A stretch of DNA of 64,000 nucleotides from DAISIK01 sp036822055 (GTDB taxonomy: Bacteria > Verrucomicrobiota > Verrucomicrobiia > Opitutales > Puniceicoccaceae). The notes beneath the pieces are model-generated. The model made no database searches and was not told where the DNA came from. It saw only the letters and a program-made list of their open reading frames with translations. A program made the translations under genes and the position numbers. This document shows, in pieces, positions 57,361-64,000 of this stretch. Location: NCBI GenBank assembly GCA_036822055.1, contig DAISIK010000008.1, forward strand, positions 25,875-89,874, in the 5' to 3' direction. Each line of letters starts with the position of its first letter. The first letter of the stretch is position 1.

Positions 57361-59872
57361 AGGTCGGATTACTCTCGGAAACGTCGATCGATTTGCGATC
57401 GCCATGGTGATACCAGAACAGAATCGGACTTGCAATGAAGATCGATGAGAAGGTACCAGTGAACAAACCAATCATGAAGACGAGGGCGAAGTCCTCGATC
57501 ACCCCCGCAGCAAAGATCCAAAGCAGGAAGGAAGCTGCAAAAGTCGTCACACTGGTTAATATCGTCCGCGAAAACACTCGATTGATCGAGTAGTTGATAA
57601 CGCGTGCCAAACCCCACTCCGGGTGCAGCTCAAGCTCCTCCCGCATCCGGTCAAAGGCTACGATTGTATCGTTAATCGAGTACCCCATGATCATCAGCAC
57701 CGCCGCAATCATCGGTGCCGTAAATTCCCCGCCGAGGATCACAAAGATCCCTATCGACATCAAAACGTCGTGAATCGTGGCCACCAATGCCCCGAGGCCA
57801 AATCCCACCTCGAAGCGAAGCGCCACATAGAGGAGCATCATCACCAAACCGACCGATATCGCGACCACCGCCATCACCGTCGTCTCCGAGCTAACCGCTG
57901 CTCCCACCGTGGTTTGACCCACCAGCTCCAGCCCGGACTCCGGAAACGAGGTCGCTAAAAGTTCGGCAAAGGTTTCTCCCATCCCGGCCACCGTCTGAAT
58001 TTTAAGTTTTTCAGCTCCCGCAGCGCCTCCGACAATCGAGGTCTGCACCGCGACCTGTACCTCGCCCAATTCCTCCCGAGCAGCCAGAGACTCAATCGCT
58101 TCGATTCCAGGGTTGCTGGTGAAGGAGAGTACGATCTCCTCTCCTCCAAGGAAATCGATCCCCAGGACATCCTTGCCCTTAACTCCCAGCGAAACCAATC
58201 CCGCTAGCACGAGAACCCAAGAAAAAGCAAAGGCCGGCTTTCGGAGCTTGAGAAAATCCAGGTTCATCGCCGGGAACAGATTCAACAATAGCAATCTCTC
58301 GATCTTCAGCTTGAAGACGGTTACCTCGACGAGAAAGCGGGTCAGGACCAAGGCACAAAAAGCGGACGCCGCAATCCCGATTGCCAAGGTCAGGCCAAAC
58401 CCCTTCACCGGCCCGTTGCCGAGGTAGAACAAAATCAACGCCGTGATCAAAGTCGTCACGTTAGCGTCCACGATCGTAGAGAAGACCTTCTCAAACCCCG
58501 CCTTCACCGCATTGCCAATCGATTTACCAGAGACCAGCTCTTCCCGAATCCGCTCGAGGATAAGGATGTTGGCATCGACTGCCATGCCCACGGTCAGGAC
58601 CAGCGCGGCCACCCCCGGCAAGGTCAAGGTTGCCCCGATGCTCGCAAGGATGCCAATCACCATCACCACGTTCGCCAGAACGGAGAAGATCGCCAGAAAT
58701 CCACCCACCCCGTAGTAGGCCAGCATCAGCAAGATCACTGCCGTGATCCCGTAGAGCCCGGCTTGCACACTTTTTTCCCGCGAAGAGGCAGCTAGCGATG
58801 GACCTACTTCGACCATCTCTTCCATCCGAAGCTCTGTAGCCAGTGGGTTGTTCAAAACATTCGCCAGCTCCAGAGCCTCTGTCAAAGAGAAACTCCCGGT
58901 TATCTCCGCTCCTCCACGAATTCGGCGTTGCACCTGAGGTGCCGAGTACAGTTTGCCATCGAGTACAATCGCGAGGAGGCCAATATTGTTGGGAGTGTTC
59001 GCCGTGGCGATTTTATCCGTAATATCCGCAAAAGTACTGTCTCCCTCGCTGGTAAATTCCATCGAGACCTTATAGGTTCCGGTCCCCGTCTGGCCTACCC
59101 GCGCGCGGCTGATGATCTCTCCAGTAGCCTCGGGCAAGATCCGCACCCATAGCGGGCGCTCGATTGTCTCCCCGGTCAGAGGATCCATGGACTCCAAAAC
59201 CTTCAACTCGTAGCCACGGGGAGTCGGCTCGCCCTCGATGAATCGGTCACGGGAGACCAACCGAAACTCCAACCTGGCCGGCTTCCTCAACTGGTTGATC
59301 ACCTCCGGATTTTCCCGAATATTCTCACCCGGCAGTTGGATCTCAACTGAGTTGTCTGAAACGGCCCGGATCATTGGCTCGCTCACCCCCAAACCGTTGA
59401 TGCGATCCCCAATCACTTTGACTACCTGCCCAACCTGCTCCTGCCGCTCGCGCTCAGACTTTCCAACCAGCTCCTCATCCGCGATCCGCAAGGTAAAGGA
59501 GACCCCTCCCGCAAGATCCAAACCGAGCCGCATCCGGCTTCGTGAGGAGCGGAGCATCTCGCGCATCAGCGCTTGGTTCCGAACCCTCAGATTCGGGAGA
59601 CCTCGGGTATCCAATCCAGGATAAAACCTCGTCAGATCAATCTCTCGTCCATTCGCAAGCTCGCGAATGGCGATGTAGAGAGAGGTCTGCTCACCCTCAC
59701 TTACCTCTAACCGAGCCTCCTCAATCAACTCGGCAAGCAACTCCTGATCTGCGCCGGCCTCTGCCAACATGTACGCCCCGAGTTCGCGATCTTCCAAAGG
59801 GAAAATGTTAAATGCCGCCCAGAGAAGGACGAGAAGAGTAATAGTAATACGGGTAACAGATCCGTTGCTCAT
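57332..59872 (-). CDS. secDF: Fused protein translocase subunit SecDF
   Basis: 846 residues, SecD and SecF in one chain with about 12 membrane helices. SecD part: LGLDLAGGVSFTLRI, DRINGLGVSEPMIRAVSDNSVEIQLPG in pieces, GMAVDANILILERIREE. SecF part: LDFLKLRKPAFAFSW, LGIDFLGGEEIVLSF, VATIHDVLMSIGIF, GYSINDTIVAFDRMREE and RTILTSVTTFAASFLLW. The proton-driven SecDF pulls secreted proteins out of SecYEG from the periplasmic side. It lies 76 nt after yajC on the same strand, the classic yajC-secD-secF order. The fusion is common in Verrucomicrobia. Confidence 0.96.
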   Translation of the reverse strand: MSNGSVTRITITLLVLLWAAFNIFPLEDRELGAYMLAEAGADQELLAELIEEARLEVSEGEQTSLYIAIRELANGREIDLTRFYPGLDTRGLPNLRVRNQALMREMLRSSRSRMRLGLDLAGGVSFTLRIADEELVGKSERERQEQVGQVVKVIGDRINGLGVSEPMIRAVSDNSVEIQLPGENIRENPEVINQLRKPARLEFRLVSRDRFIEGEPTPRGYELKVLESMDPLTGETIERPLWVRILPEATGEIISRARVGQTGTGTYKVSMEFTSEGDSTFADITDKIATANTPNNIGLLAIVLDGKLYSAPQVQRRIRGGAEITGSFSLTEALELANVLNNPLATELRMEEMVEVGPSLAASSREKSVQAGLYGITAVILLMLAYYGVGGFLAIFSVLANVVMVIGILASIGATLTLPGVAALVLTVGMAVDANILILERIREELVSGKSIGNAVKAGFEKVFSTIVDANVTTLITALILFYLGNGPVKGFGLTLAIGIAASAFCALVLTRFLVEVTVFKLKIERLLLLNLFPAMNLDFLKLRKPAFAFSWVLVLAGLVSLGVKGKDVLGIDFLGGEEIVLSFTSNPGIEAIESLAAREELGEVQVAVQTSIVGGAAGAEKLKIQTVAGMGETFAELLATSFPESGLELVGQTTVGAAVSSETTVMAVVAISVGLVMMLLYVALRFEVGFGLGALVATIHDVLMSIGIFVILGGEFTAPMIAAVLMIMGYSINDTIVAFDRMREELELHPEWGLARVINYSINRVFSRTILTSVTTFAASFLLWIFAAGVIEDFALVFMIGLFTGTFSSIFIASPILFWYHHGDRKSIDVSESNPTYEWQTGSSN

Positions 59873-59948
59873 GGAAAAAATTTGTTTAAGCGCCCCGCTA
59901 CCAGAGCGTCTTTTTGGCCATCAGGATTTAAAAAGACTCAAGGTCTGC

Positions 59949-60275
59949 TCAGTCGTCACTGCCCAACCGTGTTTGCACGAATGCCCTCCCCACCTCGATC
60001 CGCGTATTTTCCGCAATCTTGATCGAGACCCGATCCTCCTTCACGTTGGCCACCACTCCGTAAATACCGCCCACCGTCTGGACCTTGTCTCCAGCTTTCA
60101 GGGACTTAACCATCGCCTCATGTGCCTTCTGGCGCTTGCGCTGCGGCATCAGGATGAGGAAATAAAAGCCGACAAACATCAGGATAATCGGCAGGAAAAA
60201 GCCCATCGGGTTCGGCGCTGGTGGGGGTGCCGCCTGAGCGAGAAACGGGGATGAAATTAAGGTCAGGATTTCCAT
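59949..60275 (-). CDS. yajC: Preprotein translocase subunit YajC
   Basis: 108 residues from ATG at 60275 (MEILTLISSPFLAQAA). A proline-rich N-terminus leads into one membrane helix (MGFFLPIILMFVGFYFLIL, about 24-42), then the conserved MPQRKRQKAHEAMVKSLKAGDKVQTVGGIYG and VVANVKEDRVSIKIAENTRIEV. YajC binds SecDF and the AcrB family. The ORF opens 14 codons earlier without good start context. It precedes secDF by 76 nt and follows lysA by 124 nt. Confidence 0.94.
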   Translation of the reverse strand: MEILTLISSPFLAQAAPPPAPNPMGFFLPIILMFVGFYFLILMPQRKRQKAHEAMVKSLKAGDKVQTVGGIYGVVANVKEDRVSIKIAENTRIEVGRAFVQTRLGSDD

Positions 60276-60399
60276 GTCAAAACCAACGATCAAATTCCTT
60301 CCCAACCCGCTTGGCAAGCGTAGAAGATTCCTCTTCCAGAGACCGCTCTACCCCATTCCCCCGCGCTTTGGAACTTCCCTCGCCACCGGGCGTCGCCTT

Positions 60400-61674
60400 C
60401 TAACTTTGGAGCGCCAGCGCTTCCCATGTCTCGTTGACCCAGAGGTCCTCCAAACGCTGCCGGCGGCGGATCACCACCAGCGATCCATCGCTCCCCTTCA
60501 ACACCTCGGCAACCTCCGGAAAAGAGTTGTAGTGCTTGGCCGACATCGCCGCACAGTAGCCCCCGGCTCCGTCAATCACACAAAAATCTCCACGCCTCGG
60601 CTCTGGAAAGGTGCGGCTCTGCAATACCTCACCATCCCCCGGCTTCGGCGTCAGTAGATCTCCCGATTCACAGCAGTGGCCGACCACGACAGCCTCCTTC
60701 GGCAGACGCTCCTCCATCCCCTCTCCGAGAAAGGTGATTGAGTGCTGGGCACCGTAGAGTGAGGGACGCAGGATCTCGGTCATCCCCGTATCCAGCTTGA
60801 CAAAACGGTACCCCCCCTCCCCAGTCGAGACCACGTCAATCACCCGCGCAAGAATCGCTCCGGCATTGGCCACCAGGAAGGTACCCGGCTCGATCTCCAG
60901 CTTCAGGCCCCGCCCAGTCTCAGCGTGGAATTCCTCAAACAAGGTCTTCACCGGCGCTCCAATCTCTTCCAGATTGGTCCCCTTCTCCCCAGGAACCCTT
61001 GCCACCTTGTATCCACCACCCAAGTTCACGGTTTCCACCTCGGGGAACGCACCCACCAGGGCCAGAGTCATCCCCGCAGTGCGTTTCCAGACCTCCGGAT
61101 CGCTCCCCGAACCAATGTGGGAGTGTAGCCTTACCGGCTTCAGCCCGTATTCATCAACGATCTGGCGAACCGCCGGCACCCAGTCTTTCCATATTCCAAA
61201 GCTCGAAGCGGGACCTCCCACGTTTGTTTTCCCCGTACCCCCCGAACCCAATCCCGGGTTAAACCGGAGACCGACCTCTGCTCCCGGAAAAGCCCTCCCA
61301 TACCGATCGAGCTGATCGAGGGAGCAGGCGTTGACCTTCAGCCCCTCCTCAAAGACACCACCCAAATCCTCTGGCAGCTCCTGCGTCGAGAGACTGATCT
61401 CGCTCGGCTCGTAGCCCGCCCGCAAAGCTCGATAAACCTCATGGATCGAACTCGCATCAATCCCAAAACCCTCCTCTCGAAAGAGTTTTAAGATTGCGAG
61501 ATTCGGGCATGCCTTCATCGCGAAGCGCGGCTTCATCCCGAAGGCATTTGGAAAACGTTTAGCCAGCCCGGCCTGCTCCCGAAGCAGCCCCTCATCGTAG
61601 ACAAAACATGGCGTTCCAACTGCCGAAGCCAGCACCTGGCATTGTTCGAGATTCAGAAACCGAGGGAGATCCAT
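60400..61674 (-). CDS. lysA: Diaminopimelate decarboxylase
   Basis: 424 residues, PLP fold type III. FVYDEGLLREQA and MKPRFAMKACPNLAILKLFREEG, with the PLP lysine in FAMKACPN (about 53); HSHIGSGSDPEVWKR; ETVNLGGGYKVAR, the glycine-rich PLP-phosphate loop; EPGTFLVANAG; and HCCESGDLLTPK for the second-subunit Cys, then GAGGYCAAMSAKHYN. It decarboxylates meso-diaminopimelate to lysine. Carboxynorspermidine or ornithine decarboxylases of this fold are less likely given the LysA-like ESGD loop. Its upstream region is the 152-nt divergent gap with the plus-strand gene at 61827. Confidence 0.9.
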   Translation of the reverse strand: MDLPRFLNLEQCQVLASAVGTPCFVYDEGLLREQAGLAKRFPNAFGMKPRFAMKACPNLAILKLFREEGFGIDASSIHEVYRALRAGYEPSEISLSTQELPEDLGGVFEEGLKVNACSLDQLDRYGRAFPGAEVGLRFNPGLGSGGTGKTNVGGPASSFGIWKDWVPAVRQIVDEYGLKPVRLHSHIGSGSDPEVWKRTAGMTLALVGAFPEVETVNLGGGYKVARVPGEKGTNLEEIGAPVKTLFEEFHAETGRGLKLEIEPGTFLVANAGAILARVIDVVSTGEGGYRFVKLDTGMTEILRPSLYGAQHSITFLGEGMEERLPKEAVVVGHCCESGDLLTPKPGDGEVLQSRTFPEPRRGDFCVIDGAGGYCAAMSAKHYNSFPEVAEVLKGSDGSLVVIRRRQRLEDLWVNETWEALALQS

Positions 61675-61826
61675 CTGCCAAGGTGAACTCCCGAATTCCT
61701 GGCTAGCAAGTTGAAATCACAGTCTGCCCGGTTGGCTTGCTAGAATCTTCAAACTTTCCATTTTCGTCACAAACCCCAATCCAATCCATCGTTGCCTGAA
61801 ACACCTATTGCTCAGAAAATCTCGCG

Positions 61827-62348
61827 GTGAATAAAAACCTCATCATTCCAGCCCTCGTCCTTCTCTTCCTCGTTTACCGGGGATACACCAACCTCCAACA
61901 AACCAAACTGATCGAGTACAACGATCAGATTGTAGAGTTTGTGGACGCCGCCACCATCGCCCTCTCGGAAATTGAAATCGCCATTGACCCATGGTTCGAA
62001 GGGGTTCCGATCGAGGTCGATCAGTTCGAAACCCTCATCAAACTCAAGCTCAGAGAAATCGCCTCTGCAAAGGCTGGAGCTGAGAGTCTCGAACCACCGT
62101 CAGACGAGGCAACCATCATTGCCTTCAAAGCTGCCGCAAGCAGCTACATAGCCCGCTACGAAACCCTTTCGCAGTCGTATCAATCCACCATCGATACGAT
62201 GAAGATTGAAAACCCCACTTCTGAATCGACCCTCGAACGCGTATCCCTCGAACTCACTCCACTCTACGATGAGATCGGCTTTGCCATCGCCAACCTCGAA
62301 ATAAGCCAAAAGGCCATGGCCGATAAATACAGCTTCACCCTGGAATAG
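61827..62348 (+). CDS. Hypothetical single-pass membrane protein
   Basis: 173 residues with a GTG start at 61827. One N-terminal hydrophobic helix (LIIPALVLLFLVYRGY, about 5-21) is followed by a long, acidic, mainly helical body with Glu/Ile/Ser heptads (EFVDAATIALSEIEIAIDPWFEG; LKLREIASAKAGAESLE; SYIARYETLSQSYQSTIDTMK). It is probably periplasmic or signal-anchored. No family recognised. Encoded 134 nt upstream of the PfkB kinase gene on the same strand; no functional hint from neighbours. Confidence 0.65.
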   Translation: MNKNLIIPALVLLFLVYRGYTNLQQTKLIEYNDQIVEFVDAATIALSEIEIAIDPWFEGVPIEVDQFETLIKLKLREIASAKAGAESLEPPSDEATIIAFKAAASSYIARYETLSQSYQSTIDTMKIENPTSESTLERVSLELTPLYDEIGFAIANLEISQKAMADKYSFTLE

Positions 62349-62481
62349 TAGCAGAGCTTGGGCTCTCCTTGTCAGGCCCCTCAAAAACAGGCCCAACCTC
62401 CTTTGAATGCCCGTTCCCCGAACGAGCAAACCATTACCTTTTCCATTTCCTTTTTCGCTCAAGCGATTTTCACTACCCGGA

Positions 62482-63405
62482 ATGAACGGTTCCTCCAAAC
62501 CATCCGTCCTCGTCGTCGGCTCCGTTGCCTACGACAACATCATCAGCCCCCACGGCAGGGGCGACTGGCTCCTCGGGGGCTCGGCCAGCTACGGATCCAT
62601 CGCTGCCAGCTATTTTGCACCCACCCGACTGGTCGGCGTTGTTGGGGGCGATTTTCGGGATGAGGACCGCCAGCGATTGAGTCGCCACAACATTGATCTC
62701 GCAGGGCTCCAAACCAATCCGCAGGGCAAGACCTTCTTCTGGGAGGGAGAATACGCCTCGGACTTCAGCTCGCGCACCACTCGAGACCTCCAACTCAACG
62801 TCTTCGAAACCTTCGAGCCGCAGCTCCCGGAACCGTATTCACACAGCGACTTTGTTCTCGTTGGCAACATCCAGCCCTCGCTGCAAGCCCGGGTTATGGA
62901 CATGGTCAGCAACCCAACTGCCTTTCACCTCATTGACACCATCGACTTCTGGATCGGCCAGGATCGAGAGGCCGTTGCCACAAACTTTCGCCGCGCCTCC
63001 GCCGTCGTCATCAACGACAGCGAGGTAGCCCTCTTCACCGGAGAATCCAACCCCATCCTCGGCGCTCGTAAAATGCTCGCTGACGGGACCCGTACCCTCA
63101 TCCTCAAAAAAGGTGAACACGGCGTCCTCCTCTTTACTGGAGACACCATCTTCGCCCTCCCTGCCTACCCGGTCACCGATCTCCGCGACCCCACTGGAGC
63201 AGGCGATAGCTTTGCCGGGGCCCTCCTCGGGCGCCTCGCCGAGCTCCAGGACAGCAGCCTCCCAGCCCTCAAGCAGGCTCTCCTCTACGCCACAGCCACC
63301 GCCTCCCTCACTGTGGAAGCCTTCAGCACCAATCGACTCGAATCCGCCGGCCGGCCAGAGATCGAAGCCCGCGTCGCCGAACTCCGCCGCATGGTTTCCC
63401 TCTAG
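62482..63405 (+). CDS. PfkB-family carbohydrate kinase
   Basis: 307 residues from ATG at 62482 (MNGSSKPSVLVVGSVAYDNI). Ribokinase-fold landmarks: VGSVAYDNIISPHG, LLGGSASYGSIAASYF, GVVGGDFRDED, and the catalytic/ATP motif LRDPTGAGDSFAGALLGRL with the catalytic Asp in GAGD. The middle includes FHLIDTIDFWIGQDRE and VINDSEVALFTGE. The family phosphorylates sugars or nucleosides (ribose, fructose, adenosine); the substrate here cannot be decided. An upstream in-frame ATG at 62407 adds 25 residues with poor composition. A fructokinase role in recycling amylosucrase fructose is possible but untested. Confidence 0.88.
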   Translation: MNGSSKPSVLVVGSVAYDNIISPHGRGDWLLGGSASYGSIAASYFAPTRLVGVVGGDFRDEDRQRLSRHNIDLAGLQTNPQGKTFFWEGEYASDFSSRTTRDLQLNVFETFEPQLPEPYSHSDFVLVGNIQPSLQARVMDMVSNPTAFHLIDTIDFWIGQDREAVATNFRRASAVVINDSEVALFTGESNPILGARKMLADGTRTLILKKGEHGVLLFTGDTIFALPAYPVTDLRDPTGAGDSFAGALLGRLAELQDSSLPALKQALLYATATASLTVEAFSTNRLESAGRPEIEARVAELRRMVSL

Positions 63406-63456
63406 CCCTTGCCAATCACTGGGCGTGAAAACGATCGACTCCTCAAAACAATCCGC

Positions 63457-63485
63457 TTGTCATTCTTTACAAGATTTGCTAAAGA
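63457..63485 (+). promoter_or_regulatory. Weak candidate promoter for ssrA
   Basis: TTGTCA (63457-63462), 17 nt, then TAAAGA (63480-63485). The -10 match is poor (three of six) and the implied leader of about 90 nt would need 5' processing, normal for tmRNA. Confidence 0.3.
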
Positions 63486-63584
63486 TCCCCTCTTGTTCTT
63501 TCAGATCGATTCACGGATTCACCTCACGGGAATTCAGCTGGCCCATCCACCTGATGGCTCAGCGACGATCTCTGGAACCTAAGG

Positions 63585-63959
63585 GGGGGTGTAATGGATT
63601 CGACCTTGGGTGCTAGGGTCGGGTCGCATGTCGGAGACGAATGCTCACTCCGTTATCAACGCGTTCAACGCATTATTAAATGCCAACGATAATATCGTAG
63701 AGTTCCCCTCCTTCGAGGGTGCTCGCCTCGCAGCCTAAAGTGCTGCGTCGTCCCACTGCCGACACCTGCTGAGCAACTGGGGCGTCACCTAGCAGGCATA
63801 GCCAAGGGGGCGTGTCGACCCCTTGACCGTACCTTCCGACATTGGCCTCCCCGCAGCATGTCGCTGTGCGACGGGGAGGTGAGATCAAACCACCGACTAA
63901 ACATGTAGAAACCAGGCCTGAAAGCCCGGGGGACGCGGGTTCAACTCCCGCCACCTCCA
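63585..63959 (+). ncRNA. ssrA: Transfer-messenger RNA (one-piece)
   Basis: The 5' end GGGGGTGTAATGGATTCGAC is the conserved tmRNA start; GGGGGUG pairs with CACCUCC at 63952-63958 as the acceptor stem (one G-U pair). The T-arm GGGTTCAACTCCCGCC closes the tRNA-like domain. Position 63959 is A, the discriminator. The CCA is not encoded: the next bases are GCC, so it would be added by the CCA enzyme. The internal tag frame starts with GCC at 63682 and ends at TAA 63736. tmRNA rescues stalled ribosomes together with SmpB. Total length about 375 nt, typical. Confidence 0.96.
63682..63738 (+). other. tmRNA proteolysis-tag reading frame
   Basis: Reading from the GCC resume codon gives ANDNIVEFPSFEGARLAA then TAA. 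It has the usual A-N-D/N start and an end in Leu-Ala-Ala, the degradation signal recognised by ClpXP. The resume codon could be one triplet away, but the frame is set by the stop and the LAA end. Confidence 0.9.
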
Positions 63960-63992
63960 GCCTTCGCTGAAGCGACAGCGCAAGCGAAGGCT
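63959..63992. repeat. Inverted repeat directly after ssrA
   Basis: AGCCTTCGCT (63959-63968) and AGCGAAGGCT (63983-63992) are perfect inverted copies with a 14-nt loop, the first arm starting at the last tmRNA base. No T-run follows within the window. It may be the ssrA terminator stem, or a marker of an integrated element, as tmRNA 3' ends are common attachment sites. Confidence 0.65.
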
Positions 63993-64000
63993 GTCCCGCC

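Noticed and set aside
63676..63954. Minus-strand frame of 92 codons.
   Set aside because: Lies fully inside the tmRNA gene.
1..64000. CRISPR array, complete insertion sequence, prophage or rRNA operon.
   Set aside because: No regular spaced repeats, transposase, phage structural gene or rRNA signature was found by eye.

Overview
The window looks like chromosomal DNA from a Verrucomicrobia-type bacterium, probably of the Opitutae/Puniceicoccales kind. This is inferred from gene content only. It carries four proteins with PEP-CTERM-type C-terminal sorting signals, a Verru_Chthon cassette protein A, a TIGR03790 protein, planctomycete/verrucomicrobial-style pseudopilin and LacI proteins, fused SecDF, and a one-piece tmRNA. 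It is GC-rich. Many starts lack a clear Shine-Dalgarno, and many neighbouring genes overlap by ATGA or TGATG, so translational coupling seems common. I saw no CRISPR array, rRNA, ordinary tRNA or complete insertion sequence.

Layout. 1-3650 (minus strand): two PEP-CTERM proteins, a pseudopilin, an AraC regulator and the 5' part of an exported beta-lactamase-family serine hydrolase, in one tightly packed string. 3.8-7.5 kb (plus): O-acetylhomoserine sulfhydrylase, an AEC transporter, a LysM/coiled-coil protein and a PagL-like lipid A deacylase. 7.6-14.0 kb (minus): TIGR03790 protein, DUF2237 protein and a large dynamin-like GTPase (mutually overlapping), then a UDP-sugar epimerase and lysine 2,3-aminomutase. 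14.1-24.8 kb (plus): carA, a PEP-CTERM protein with promoter and terminator, Verru_Chthon protein A with an overlapping partner, a sodium:solute symporter, a LacI regulator and another PEP-CTERM protein. 25.1-28.8 kb (minus): glutaredoxin plus a GldA/GldF/GldG-like ABC system. 28.9-43.6 kb: a UvrA-family ATPase, class IV-like histone deacetylase, orphan histidine kinase, nitroreductase, aldo/keto reductase, histidine phosphatase, GH5-like hydrolase, von Willebrand-A protein, two HAD phosphatases and a SulP transporter.

44-51.2 kb is the most accessory-looking part. It holds an amine oxidase with an odd tail, then nine small minus-strand genes (NTF2/SnoaL-like, DUF1801, VOC/glyoxalase, YciI/DGPF, DUF1428, AHSA1) headed by an AraC and a TetR regulator. 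A palindromic operator lies just before tetR. Two of the nine are damaged: a glyoxalase has a one-base insertion in a C5/G5 run, and the YciI gene has lost its start codon.

51.3-55.6 kb encodes sucrose-phosphate synthase (with its own phosphatase domain) and amylosucrase, a sucrose-to-alpha-glucan module. A separate sucrose-phosphate-phosphatase-like gene lies at 40.7 kb. 56.5-61.7 kb (minus) carries lysA, yajC, secDF and an exported protein. 61.8-63.4 kb (plus) has a small anchored protein and a PfkB sugar kinase. ssrA (tmRNA) follows at 63585-63959, with a strong inverted repeat directly after its 3' end at the window edge.
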